Positions 1 to 9,429 of a stretch of 64,000 nucleotides of DNA are shown here, piece after piece. A program made the position numbers and the translations under genes. The notes below the pieces were generated by a model, which saw nothing but the letters and a program-made list of their open reading frames with translations, did not search any database and was not told the DNA's origin. Source of the DNA: Microplitis mediator (taxonomy: Eukaryota; Arthropoda; Insecta; Hymenoptera; Braconidae); contig NC_079974.1 in NCBI RefSeq assembly GCF_029852145.1, positions 15,809,582 through 15,873,581 of the forward strand, written 5' to 3'. The first letter of the stretch is position 1. Each line of letters opens with the position of its first letter.

Positions 1-532
1 AAAATCCAGACATTCCAATAATTATTCTATTACACCACGACCAAAAAAATGATAATTAACTTATGCGTAAATAAATACTTGATAAAAAAATTTATTTAAA
101 TAATTATGACCACGATTTTATATATGAAAGATCAAAAGTGCAATATAAATATAAAACGTGTATAATTTTTTAAAATAAATTTTTATTTTTTTGATACATT
201 AAAAAATATTCATAATTTATTATCAAAAGTAATTATAAAAATTGTTTTTTTATTTATTCTGATACTGTTATCTATTTATTTTCTGTTGTCGACACAAGTT
301 TTGTTTTCAGATTTTCTTCTAAATTCTTATCAATGGAAATCCCGAGAAATCGTATACTCTAGATTTTTATTAGCTCTTATATTTTAAAAAATTTATTATC
401 GAAAACTTGACACATTGAAAAATATAGAGTTGATTTATAAATATTTATGAATTGTAATTGTGATAATGAAAATTACTTTTTAACTGTTGGTTATTAATTT
501 GAATTTTATTTTTCATCTAAATGTAATTTATT
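1..532. other. AT-rich flank downstream of ITPA
   Basis: No gene seen. On the minus strand this is the 3' side of ITPA. A minus-strand AATAAA (TTTATT on the plus strand, 505-510) lies about 25 bases past the stop codon and could be the poly(A) signal; other TTTATT runs occur farther away. The rest is low-complexity AT-rich DNA. Confidence 0.5.
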
Positions 533-1099
533 CTAGCCATCTTTAACAAAATATTTTTTTAATTGTTCCAGAGCTTTGCTGCGATGTGATATTTCATTCT
601 TGACACTTTTAGGTAACTCAGCATAAGTTTCAGTGTATCCATCGGGTTGAAAAATAGGATCCCATCCAAAATCACGTGGCCCACGTGGACTGACAATAGT
701 TCCATGTGTTTTGCCCTCGAAAATAATTATCTGGTCATCAGGATTACCAGATGAATAAGCAAATGTGCAAACAGCTTCGGCACTTTTGTCTTCCCAGGCT
801 GTTAGCATGTTAACGAGACCTTCTGGTCCGAGTTTTTCTAAAAACCATTTGATGTATGGCCCCGGTAATCCTTTCATAGCATTGAAACAGAGACAAGTGT
901 CTTCAACAATAACTGGTCCTTTTATGATATCCATTGCTGCTTTACATTTCGATATGCTTATGTCTCTCGGCTCCCCTTGATACTCTGGTAAATCGATTTT
1001 TTGATTTTTAACTTCTCGTGGAAAATTTTTACCCAAAATTGCGAGTATTTCTTCCAATTTTTTAGCATTACCAGTTACGAAAACGATTGGCTTCGACAT
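533..1099 (-). CDS. ITPA: Inosine triphosphate pyrophosphatase (ITPase)
   Basis: This 188-residue protein belongs to the HAM1/ITPA family, which hydrolyses ITP, dITP and XTP to the monophosphate and pyrophosphate. It thereby keeps deaminated purines out of DNA and RNA; it is normally a cytosolic dimer. The sequence shows the N-terminal substrate loop VTGNAKKLEE (about residues 8-17), IDLPEYQGEP (about 35-44), VEDTCLCFNA with the catalytic acidic residues (about 65-74), GLPGPYIKWFLEKL, FGWDPIFQPDG and the C-terminal SHR motif. Length matches the roughly 190-residue animal family, so the frame looks full length. ATG is at 1097-1099 and TAG at 533-535. The coding region has no intron. A splice-acceptor-like pyrimidine tract ending in AG lies just upstream of the ATG, suggesting a 5' UTR intron. 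It is divergent from the RS-rich gene starting near 3 kb. No missing key residue was seen. Confidence 0.95.
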   Translation of the reverse strand: MSKPIVFVTGNAKKLEEILAILGKNFPREVKNQKIDLPEYQGEPRDISISKCKAAMDIIKGPVIVEDTCLCFNAMKGLPGPYIKWFLEKLGPEGLVNMLTAWEDKSAEAVCTFAYSSGNPDDQIIIFEGKTHGTIVSPRGPRDFGWDPIFQPDGYTETYAELPKSVKNEISHRSKALEQLKKYFVKDG

Positions 1100-1103
1100 T
1101 CTT

Positions 1104-1122
1104 ACCTAAAAAGTAAATAAAT
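1104..1122 (-). promoter_or_regulatory. Candidate 3' splice site in the ITPA 5' UTR
   Basis: Read on the minus strand, a T-rich tract ends in TTTTTTAG immediately followed by GTAAGA and the ATG. The AG corresponds to CT at 1106-1107. This would put an acceptor six bases upstream of the start codon, with a noncoding first exon somewhere between about 1.1 and 2.9 kb. The upstream exon was not identified. Confidence 0.35.
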
Positions 1123-1490
1123 TAATCATGATATATAAACATAATTCAGTTTGAACATAATATTAAACATTGATTTTGCTATAATAGATTGTGAGAAAAA
1201 TCGGCAGAGTTTCAGAATGATATGAATTGGAATTTTTCAAAATAACGAAAAATTTAACTTCCATGGCTCCTGTTTTATATAAATTTCTAATGAATTGAAT
1301 GAAATAGATTCTATTTAAAACCCTACAGTAAAAAAATTAAAATTTCATTTTATTATAATTTTTTCTGACTGAATGAAGGCTTCAAAATTAATTTTCAAAA
1401 GTCTAACTTTCATTTTGACAACCAGATGTAATTTTGTCATTTTATTTAAGCAAATTAATTATTATTTTAAAAAAAGGTTTAAATCCATGC

Positions 1491-1583
1491 TACATATTGA
1501 GCATATTTTTAATTTTTTCTTTTTAAATTAAATTTAAAAAAAAAATCCGAAAATTGTTAATTGTCTGCTAACTTCAGATCATG
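1491..1583. repeat. Family B miniature element, one end only
   Basis: This carries the right-hand half of the family described at 1776-1974, ending in CTGCTAACTTCAG. The matching left terminus was not found nearby, so the copy looks truncated. Confidence 0.5.
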
Positions 1584-1775
1584 ATTTATTACAAATTTCA
1601 ATTTATCAATAATAGAAACAATTTATAAAATTAGTAGAAGCATTAAGTAATGGGTTAAAAACATTTATCTATTAATTATATCAATAATAATAAACAAATT
1701 TGCATACAAATATTTGCTATAATATCAATAATTGGATTTCACTTTATTCTATTAAACGTATTGTTTAAAATGAAT

Positions 1776-1974
1776 GATACTGAAGTTAGCAGACGTCTAA
1801 TAATTTTTGGATCTTTTTTCAGACGATAAACCATAAAAAAAAAATATTTGAAAAAATTGCACCTGTAGTTTTTTTAATTTTCTACATGAGCATATTTTTA
1901 TTTTATTTTTTTGCAATTGATTTGTTGAAAAACAAAAATTCAAAAATTTTTAAATGTCTGCTAACTTCAGGATT
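1776..1974. repeat. Family B miniature inverted-repeat element (reference copy)
   Basis: The element is about 200 bp with terminal inverted repeats GATACTGAAGTTAGC and GCTAACTTCAG. Its interior holds conserved blocks that recur across the window: AATTTTTGGA, AAATTGCACCTGTAG, TTTTCTACATG and a terminal TCTGCTAACTTCAG. No coding capacity, so it is a non-autonomous DNA-transposon-like repeat. At least ten full or partial relatives occur in the window. Superfamily is not certain. Confidence 0.7.
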
Positions 1975-1980
1975 ATTAAA

Positions 1981-2165
1981 ATGAATGTGAATGTGGCAGA
2001 TATGTGACAGTTTATAAATTTTGTATAAAGAAATAAATTAATTAAAGTACTAAGATTTAAAAAAAGGCGCGTACTGATTTTCAATTATCTAAATATATAT
2101 CTTTTAATTGTTCTTTTACTTACATTTTATTTGTTTATTCAAAAATTTCAAATTATTCTACATTT
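1981..2165. repeat. Diverged family A-like element abutting family B
   Basis: It begins ATGAATGTGAATGTGGCAGA, close to the family A terminus, and contains the interior block GCGCGTACTGATTTTCAATT seen also at 8.3 kb. The right terminus is decayed (ACATTT). It directly follows the family B copy. Confidence 0.45.
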
Positions 2166-2949
2166 AAATTTGAATTTATTTTTTATTATATTGGCAAAAT
2201 GTGAATAATTAAAAAACAAAAAGCGACACATGCGACAACATTTGTAACCTATTTACTACCCGGTGTAAAAACAATTCAATCAATACAAAAAAACGTACCA
2301 TAAAAATACATAACAATTAAAAATGTTACTTACAAAATTAATAAATAATTAAATGTGACAATAAATGATTAAAGATAAATTTTTTAAATTTATAATTAAT
2401 TCATTTACAAATTGATTTTTCATCAACAAAATGTTTGTGCTGCAGTTACTTGACAATGCCACCAACTAAAAAACAATCAAATTTTTTTACAAAACCATTT
2501 TGTTAATTAAACTTTACTTGTTGTAATTTAACATTTGAAATTAATCTTGCAATTATTCAAATATTGTTTTAACGCGCGTTACAATAAAATGCGAAATAAA
2601 TTATTTTTTTACCGAATAATTTTTTAGATCTTCAAGTTTGTTCTCATGACATAAACTTAATATACCTTATTGATGTGGTATATCTACATATAGCGAGCAA
2701 TAAAATTTTATTAACCTCTTATAAAATTTTTAACACTTGTTTTTAATTTGGGTAATTGTTTATAAATTAAAAGATATCAAAATAACCGAACAATATAAAA
2801 AAAAGTTTCTAATGTTTTAATAATAATGATAATTATAATTTGACATTTCGATTTAAATGCCTCGACAATTGTGAATTAACAATTGAAATAAGGTAAAGGT
2901 AAAGGTAAAAATAATTCTAATTTTAAAAATATTTTAAATATTATAGAGA
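2166..2949. other. Intergenic region between ITPA and the RS-rich gene
   Basis: AT-rich sequence between two divergent genes with no supported coding frame. It should contain promoters for both. A short triple repeat of GGTAAA lies near 2892-2909. No reliable TATA or initiator was assigned. Confidence 0.4.
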
Positions 2950-3046
2950 TTCAGATTAGCAGATTCAGTTAGCGATTGCTGGGAGTCATCGTTCAGTTCT
3001 TTTAACCGCAAGTTTTAAACAAGATTGATAACATCAGGTGCTGAAG
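2950..3046 (+). promoter_or_regulatory. Probable 5' UTR / start region of the RS-rich gene
   Basis: Base composition becomes more balanced here (for example GATTGCTGGGAGTCATCG near 2975), as expected for transcribed leader sequence. Initiator-like TCAGTT motifs occur near 2965 and 2993. The transcription start is inferred from composition only. Confidence 0.35.
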
Positions 3047-3318
3047 ATGAGCAGGAACACCAAGGATGGGCCTCGAGGAAGAGGTGGTATCAATGAAAAC
3101 CCCTCAAGAAATTCACGAGTCTCCAGGAACACCAACGAAGAAGTCCAGCGAGCTATTGAAGGCCTCAAAGACATGCCTGACGATGAGCTGCAGGAGTTTC
3201 TTGATGAAGATTTTATGGAAGGACTTAATGTCGTTGACGCTTGGGATGGCGAAGAAGAAATTGCTGAGGATTTTCATAGTAGGGACAACAGAGATAGAGA
3301 TCATAGAAGAAGTTCTAG
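3047..3318 (+). CDS. RS-rich gene exon 1 (coding part)
   Basis: It starts at ATG (MSRNTKDGPRG) and ends at AG|GTAGAA, leaving two bases of an Arg codon. Without splicing, a stop follows immediately. It encodes the acidic N-terminal segment and the beginning of the R/D-rich run. Confidence 0.85.
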
Positions 3319-6300
3319 GTAGAATATCGTATTTCAAATGAGTGTGAATGTAGCAGACATCAGACAAATTTAAAATTATAAATAAATAGAGTAAATAATT
3401 TAAAAAATTAATACTTATAAAAAATGCATTTATTACTTGCAAAATTTAATTTTATTAATTAATTATTTAGTCTATTTATTAATAATTTTAAATTTGTCTG
3501 ATGTCTGCTACATTCACACTCATGTATTTTAATATAATTTATTTAAATATGTTACCAATGTAAATGTCAACACATGTTTTTTTTGTGTGAGATAAATATT
3601 TGGCTCTTGTTTTTTTTTGCTTTTTGTTTTTTATAAATAATTGAATTCACTGTCAGAAATGCGATGTAAATCATGTCACTGTAGATCAGTAAAAATAGAC
3701 TTTAATTTATTTGCAATACAGATAAATTAATTTATTTAGTTTTAAAAACATTTGTATGACAATTATTTATTCAATTATTTTTGACTATTTTCATTCAGTA
3801 GTTTATGATAAAACACTAATGTGAAAGTATGAAATCAACATCGGAAATTTGATATTTAAATTATAATCAGTAATTTAAATATTTAATCAAGAGTGACATC
3901 TTGTTAAATAATTAAATAAGATCATTTATTATTTGTAAAATGTAAATGTTGAGTTGATAGTATTTTTTATTTATATATTTTAAGTTTATAATAATGTATA
4001 AATTTATGATTTGATGTTAGTTTGTAATAATAAGATAGCTATTAAAATAGTAAGACAAATTTTAGGGATCGTAATCGTCGAGATTATCGAGACTCAGGAC
4101 GCAATAATCGAGATAATCGGGACCGAGATCGTGGAAAACGGGACGAGAGAAGACGTGAAGAAAGGCGGGATCCATCAAAGAGTTCTCAGGATATCGAACG
4201 AGACAAGATTCGCGCCAAGAGGGTCAATGAGAGTAAAATACTAGCAGAAAAAGAGAAGGCCATCAAGCATCTGTTGGACTCAGGTGCTGTTGTACCGCCA
4301 GGAACAGAAGTAGAAATTATTGAGAATGAAAAGCAAATGGATCGTGAACGTGACAGAGATCATGATCGTGAGCAGCGATCTCACAGGAGCAGAGACCGTC
4401 GCCGTAGTCTGGATCGTCACAGAATCAGCCCAACACGACGAAGAAGCCACGACAGGATTAGATTGAGTCCACTGCGTAGATCAAGAAGTCCGATTGGTGT
4501 TAACAGAAGAAGCTCGGATCGTCACAGAAAGCCTAGCTGGGAACGCCATGGAAGCTTGGAACGCCGGGAGAGACGTACAAGTGTCGATCGTAGTCGTCGA
4601 CGCCCGGAAGAACGGTAAGAAACGTGCTAATATACATTTTTAACTTTAATTATATTTATTTTATTAAAAATAAAACTGTTTAATTCACTTGTAAGATGAT
4701 ATTGTAATTGTAATTGTACTATTGCATTATGTAAAAAAAAAAAAAAAGAAAAAAAAAACACTAGATATTAGAATTAGAATAATTTCGCAGTGACGTAAGG
4801 ATCATAGGCAGACGAAGTAGATCAAGAGATCGTCTACGTAGTCGCAGTCAGGATCGCTTTCGTCGACGATGGAGCCGTTCACCGGTAGGAAGACGCACCA
4901 GTCCAAGGCGCCGATCTATCAGCAAATCGCCAGACCACCGTAGAAAACGTACGCCATTTATTGACGAGCTGGCTCGACAATTTCGGGATAATCCTATCAT
5001 ACCTGCGGATTCAATGAATCCAGGATACATTCATCAGTCCATGCGAGGAATTCAGCCACAGCAGCAGCCACCATCATTACTGGGACCAGGACCAGTACAC
5101 TCTCAAATGTCTGGACTTCCTCAGCACTACATGCCGCTGCAAGAATCTCTTCCATCGATAAACGCTGGACCATCAGGACCTCCAACGTACATGCCATACG
5201 AATCTCTAGCTACTGCAGGATCTTCTATGAACTTTGAACCACTACCTATGCACGCTATTTCTCAACCTGATTACACAGCTGGTCCTGTGGCGTACAATCA
5301 ATCCAATCCTATTCCAATACACGGAACCCCTTCACGTTCAGGATTCGGCCAAATTCTTTCGCGATCACCGCAACCAGTTCCAGCACCGCCGACCGAGCAA
5401 TCAATGATGGACTCAATATTTCATCAGCAAGTTTCAACGCAGATACAGACATCACCTTCACCACAACCAGAACGGATGTTCAACTCAGGACATCACATGT
5501 ATTCAGAACGATCTTCTTCAGCCTACAATGGAGGACACTCGTCATCACGACGTGATCGTTTGAAGACACCCGAGCCACCTGTTATCTCCAAATCAAAAGT
5601 AATATTTATGTGCTGCATATTTAATTATTTTTATTTTATTTTATTTTAAAATAACAATATTTGATAAATAATAAATTTAATTATACTTTTTAATTTGAAT
5701 TAAATATTGCAGCAGTTTGAAAAGACCAGTTTGTCCAGTCTGTTGGAAGCTTCAGTATCTGCGAAAGGTGCGATCTTATTTTAAATTACTTACTATTATA
5801 TTTTAGACAATAAAATTTTATCATTTTGTTGCTTTTTATTTTTTTTTTTATTGTAATCGCGTTAATATTAAAATTATTTTACTACTTTATTTTTTTTTTC
5901 ATCCACCAGATACGAGTCATCCAGTCTTATATCCAGGTGAGTTTTTAAAATTTATTAATACTGTAATTATTTATAAATTATATAAAGTGATCAGTGAAAA
6001 TTAAATGCCTGCCAAGTGATTATTGCTGGTGATGAACGATGGTTACATTTATCATCAATATAATCTTTGATTTTGAGTAAAAGTGAATTATAATACGTCA
6101 AAAGTATATAAAAATGTTATATAATACAAAAAAAAATATTTTTGTTTTGGGCCACAGGATTCAAACCTGACATTTTACGTCACTGTGAGATGGCCCTAAG
6201 GGAATTACCCGACGAGGATCCACGTTTAAAAATCAAAGGTCGTTTCTTCTTTGATCCATCTAAAAATGAGCCACTTAATGAATCAGTTGAATTAAAATCA

Positions 6301-7122
6301 AATTCTATTTTATTGCAAAAACCATCAATTAAACAATTATGGCAAGAAAGTAAAGAAACTCGTGTGGAAGAAATAAAACCGGCTGTAGTTGGCCTTCCAA
6401 AGTACTGTCAAACAGACACAAAAGAACTTGAAGAAAAATGCACACAAACAGAAATAGAAACGGCTGATTTTAGCGTACAAGTACATCCTGGTGAATTGCA
6501 ACCACCACCGCGAGAAGAAAAAAGGCCAATCATGGATCGTCTGGATTGGAATGTACGTGAGACATATGATTACACTTCAAAGGCACGTGAAGTCAATGAT
6601 CTGCGATGGAGTCTAAGTAATTCATCACAGAAGAGATCATGGAATACTCGAGGCGTATCACCATCATCACAGGATCAAGATGATCGCATTATGCTGAGTC
6701 CTGGACATCTCTCCCACCAGGATCATGACTCAAGAGAATATCATCATCGAGTACCATCGCCATTGCGACGTGCTGACAATTATTCACTAACTCGTGGTCC
6801 GAATCGTCGCAGTTTTTCACCACATGAACGTCATTTTTCTCCGGACTATCGACATGACATTGAACGACAGGATAATTATCATGAAAGCAGAAGTGAACGT
6901 AGCCATGAACCCAGTCCTATTGTCATTGATGATCATGATGAGATTGAAATTATTGAGCAAGAAGCGTTTTCTTCCCATGATCCCAATTGGCGCGGACGTA
7001 ATAGCAAATCGTTCGGGCAGACAGCAACTCCTGTACATAAATCTCGTTCAGTGAGAGGGAAACACTCGAGTGGAAGATCATTTCGTGGACGAGGAAGTAG
7101 TAGCTATCGTGGAAAATATTAA
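3047..7122 (+). CDS. Arg/Ser-rich (RS/RG) nuclear-type protein, six exons, 891 aa
   Basis: The join is 3047-3318, 4066-4614, 4791-5598, 5713-5767, 5910-5936 and 6158-7122. All introns are GT-AG, phases match, and the total of 2676 nt is exactly 892 codons including TAA. The first ATG in frame after the leader is 3047. Regions in order: an acidic N-terminal segment (NEEVQRAIEGLKDMPDDELQ, DAWDGEEEIAEDF), a charged R/D-rich segment, a helix-like AEKEKAIKHLLDSGAVVPPG, a long RS/RD-rich stretch with repeated SP and RRS, a P/Q/S-rich middle, a compact apparently ordered block (GFKPDILRHCEMALRELP, GRFFFDPS), acidic/polar sequence, further RS repeats, and an RG-rich tail (GRSFRGRGSSSYRGKY). RS and RG tracts are typical of nuclear speckle or splicing-associated proteins, so an RNA-related nuclear role is inferred. 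I do not recognise the family. Confidence 0.85.
3338..3523. repeat. Family A hAT-like miniature element in RS-gene intron 1
   Basis: This 186-bp element is bounded by ATGAGTGTGAATGTAGCAGA and its reverse complement, ending TCTGCTACATTCACACTCAT. The flanks TATTTCAA and TATTTTAA resemble a decayed 8-bp target-site duplication. It sits only 19 bases after the exon 1 donor. Confidence 0.8.
3524..4065 (+). other. Remainder of RS-gene intron 1
   Basis: AT-rich intronic sequence without a recognisable feature apart from the acceptor ATTTTAG at its end. Confidence 0.6.
4066..4614 (+). CDS. RS-rich gene exon 2
   Basis: The acceptor is TTTTAG and the donor CG|GTAAGA. It encodes an R/D-rich run, the conserved-looking AEKEKAIKHLLDSGAVVPPG segment, then dense RS/RD repeats. 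Frame continues from exon 1 through a split Arg codon. Confidence 0.85.
4791..5598 (+). CDS. RS-rich gene exon 3
   Basis: The acceptor is TTTCGCAG; a second in-frame AG at 4810-4811 would remove seven residues. It encodes RSRSRDRLRSRSQDRF, then FIDELARQFRDNPIIP and a P/Q/S/Y-rich, probably disordered stretch. The donor is AAA|GTAATA. Failure to splice would add a short hydrophobic tail before a stop at 5647-5649. Confidence 0.85.
5713..5767 (+). CDS. RS-rich gene exon 4 with NAGNAG acceptor
   Basis: The acceptor region reads TTGCAGCAG, so splicing can use either AG and include or skip one Gln. The exon encodes QFEKTSLSSLLEASVSAK and ends AAAG|GTGCG. Confidence 0.75.
5910..5936 (+). CDS. RS-rich gene exon 5, 27-nt microexon
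   Basis: It is flanked by a long pyrimidine tract ending CCACCAG and by the strong donor G|GTGAGT. It encodes DTSHPVLYP with split codons at both ends. Its length is a multiple of three, and both flanking phases equal 1, so inclusion or skipping keeps the frame. Confidence 0.7.
6158..7122 (+). CDS. RS-rich gene exon 6 (last coding exon)
   Basis: The acceptor is GGCCACAG. It encodes GFKPDILRHCEMALRELPDE onward, then two CQTDT / CTQTE segments, SP/RS repeats and the RG-rich C-terminus, ending in TAA at 7120-7122. Confidence 0.85.
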
Positions 7123-7500
7123 TTAATTAGTTAAATAATAATTATTATCAACTATTATATTATTTTCCGTTAAATTTATCCGGTCATTTATGTCAAACGA
7201 TAACGTATCAGTTGTTTGTCAATTATTTGAACAACTAGTGTTTGTTACAGAGCAAAGAAAAAAAAAAAGTAATTATTATTCACGCACTGTAACGTAATCT
7301 TTTATTATATTTTTAATTATTCGCTAAGAAGAAGGCAACCAAACTTGATAATCCAAGTTGATATTAAGATTTAATAATTGATTTATTGTACTAATTGATT
7401 TATAATTTGATCAGACAGAAACACTCTTATCATATTAATAAATATATACTATATAAATATACATTGAAATATAATAACCAAAGGTGGATTTATCTTTTAT
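7123..7500 (+). other. Probable 3' UTR of the RS-rich gene
   Basis: AT-rich sequence after the TAA, with an AATAAA at 7437-7442 as a candidate poly(A) signal. The extent is inferred. Confidence 0.45.
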
Positions 7501-8234
7501 TGTAGAAAAAAAAATACAAATTAACATATATAACTATTATAGTATATATGTATATATTATGACAAAAAAGAGTATATTGTTCAGGAATTTGATATATAAT
7601 TTCAGCTATGTATATTTATTGCTGACAAAAAATATATAGTAGAATAATGTTTTAATTTTAATGTCAACAGTCAACTGCTAAAGACACTGACGTTTATATT
7701 TACGTCACGTGAATTTTGCTAAAAAAGCTGACGTATGTTGGAAAATAAGATGTTACGATTTGACGCATTCCATCCTATCGGCTATTGCGTTTTACTTTTT
7801 TTTCTATACTGGAGACGCAGAAGTTTATTTTTACGATTTATTTTTTTTAGTTAATAATTTTTCTTATAATTACAGATTAATAAATTTTTTTTTTTTTTTT
7901 TTTTATATATATGTGTAAACAATATAAAATTTAAAAAGTCAACTAAATAATTGAGAGCCAATTAAGTATGTATTTATGTAAATGTACAATGCTTAATTAT
8001 TTAAATAATAGTTTTTTTTTCCATCCCAGCCATTAATTTTCCCTTAAACATTTTTTTTACCTTGAAAAATATGAGATGTAATTAATTAAAAAAATAAATA
8101 AATAAAGTAGGAAAATATTTCTATGTCCTACTCGCATTATTTTCACACCTATAATTATTATTTTGTTTATTATTATAAAAATAAATGCTGTCAGAATTCA
8201 AGCGATTAAAAAGAACCAAACCATTAAATCTCCC
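7501..8234. other. Intergenic AT-rich DNA
   Basis: No gene. Contains a 17-18 base poly(T) run near 7889. A GC-richer patch near 7690-7820 (ACGTCACGTG, GACGCATTCCATCC) has no coding support. Confidence 0.5.
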
Positions 8235-8412
8235 GCAGACATGAGACATTTTATAAATTTTAAATAAATGAATTTAAATAGTAAAATTTAAAAAAATGCG
8301 CGTGCTGATTTTTCATTGATCTAAATACGCATTTTTAAATTTTTATTCTACTGAAATTTTATTTATTTATTCTAAATTTTAAAAACTTTCCACTTGTCAG
8401 TTACATTTACAT
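8235..8412. repeat. Family A-related truncated element
   Basis: It lacks the outer left terminus but retains GCGCGTGCTGATTTTTCATT and ends ACTTGTCAGTTACATTTACAT, like the right end of the variant copies at 11.7 and 53.2 kb. Family B begins directly at its right end. Confidence 0.5.
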
Positions 8413-8623
8413 GATACTGAAATTAGCCAACGTCTAATAATTTTTGGATTTTTTTTAGAATGATGAATTTAAAAAAAAAATATTTGGAAAAATTGCACCT
8501 ACAGTTTTTTGAATTTTCTAAACGTGCATATTTTTATTTTTATTGTTTTTTTTTTTATTTGCAATCGATTTGTTAAAAAAAAAAATCCAAAAATTGTTAA
8601 TTGTCTGTTAACTTCAGGGTCAT
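8413..8623. repeat. Family B miniature element
   Basis: The termini GATACTGAAATTAGCC and CTGTTAACTTCAGGGTC match family B inverted repeats. The interior AAATTGCACCTACAG block is preserved. Confidence 0.65.
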
Positions 8624-8816
8624 CACGTTTACATTCTTCTATTCAAATAAATAAAATTCCTATCAGAATTAAAAAACCACTGGATATTTTTTTATTAATA
8701 AAAATTTAAGACATCTAAATTAATTAGTATCCTATAGGATAGATAGTAATTTTTCAGTAAATAAAAAATGGAGCAAATTTATTTTTTTTAATTATTTTCA
8801 ACAGTGATTACTTTAT

Positions 8817-9135
8817 CATCCTGAAGTTAGTAGACAATAATTTTTGAATTTTTTTTCAACCAATTAATTACAAAAAAAAAAAATCTAAAATTAAATATAC
8901 ATGTAGAAAATTAAAAAAACTGTAGATGCAATTTTTTTTTTATAATTTAGTGTTTTTATAATAATCCAAAAATTATTAGACGTCGGCTAAATTCAATGAC
9001 TGAAGTTAGCAGACTATTAAAAATTTTCAAATTTTTTTTCAACAAATTGTTTACAAGAAAAAAAAAACCAAAAATATGCACACGTAGAAAATTAAAAAAA
9101 CTCTAGATGCAATTTTTTGAAATATTTTTTTTGTT
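8817..9135. repeat. Two adjacent family B elements (one truncated)
   Basis: A near-complete copy covers 8817-8996 in the opposite orientation to the 8.4 kb copy. A second copy starts at about 8997 (GACTGAAGTTAGCAGAC) and stops near 9135 inside the GCAATTTTTT block. Confidence 0.6.
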
Positions 9136-9429
9136 ATAATTATTATTTATGAAAACGGTACAAAAAAAATGCAAAACTAGTGACTTAAAACTACGATCAA
9201 TCAACATTCAAAAATTCCCGCGCTCGATTACAGCGCACGCGCATAAATTCAAAAAATTGGTACCCCTGGAAATATTGAATTTATTCGTAAAAATAAATCC
9301 CATAAAAATTAAAAATTCTCCCTACCATATTTAAAAATACCAAAAAATATATATGTAAAAACAAAGAAAATATTAATATACAATAAAAAAATAAAAATTT
9401 CCCGAAATAAATATATAAAAGACAAAAAA

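Noticed and set aside
765..980. Plus-strand frame inside ITPA
   Set aside because: Antisense shadow of a well-recognised ITPase gene.
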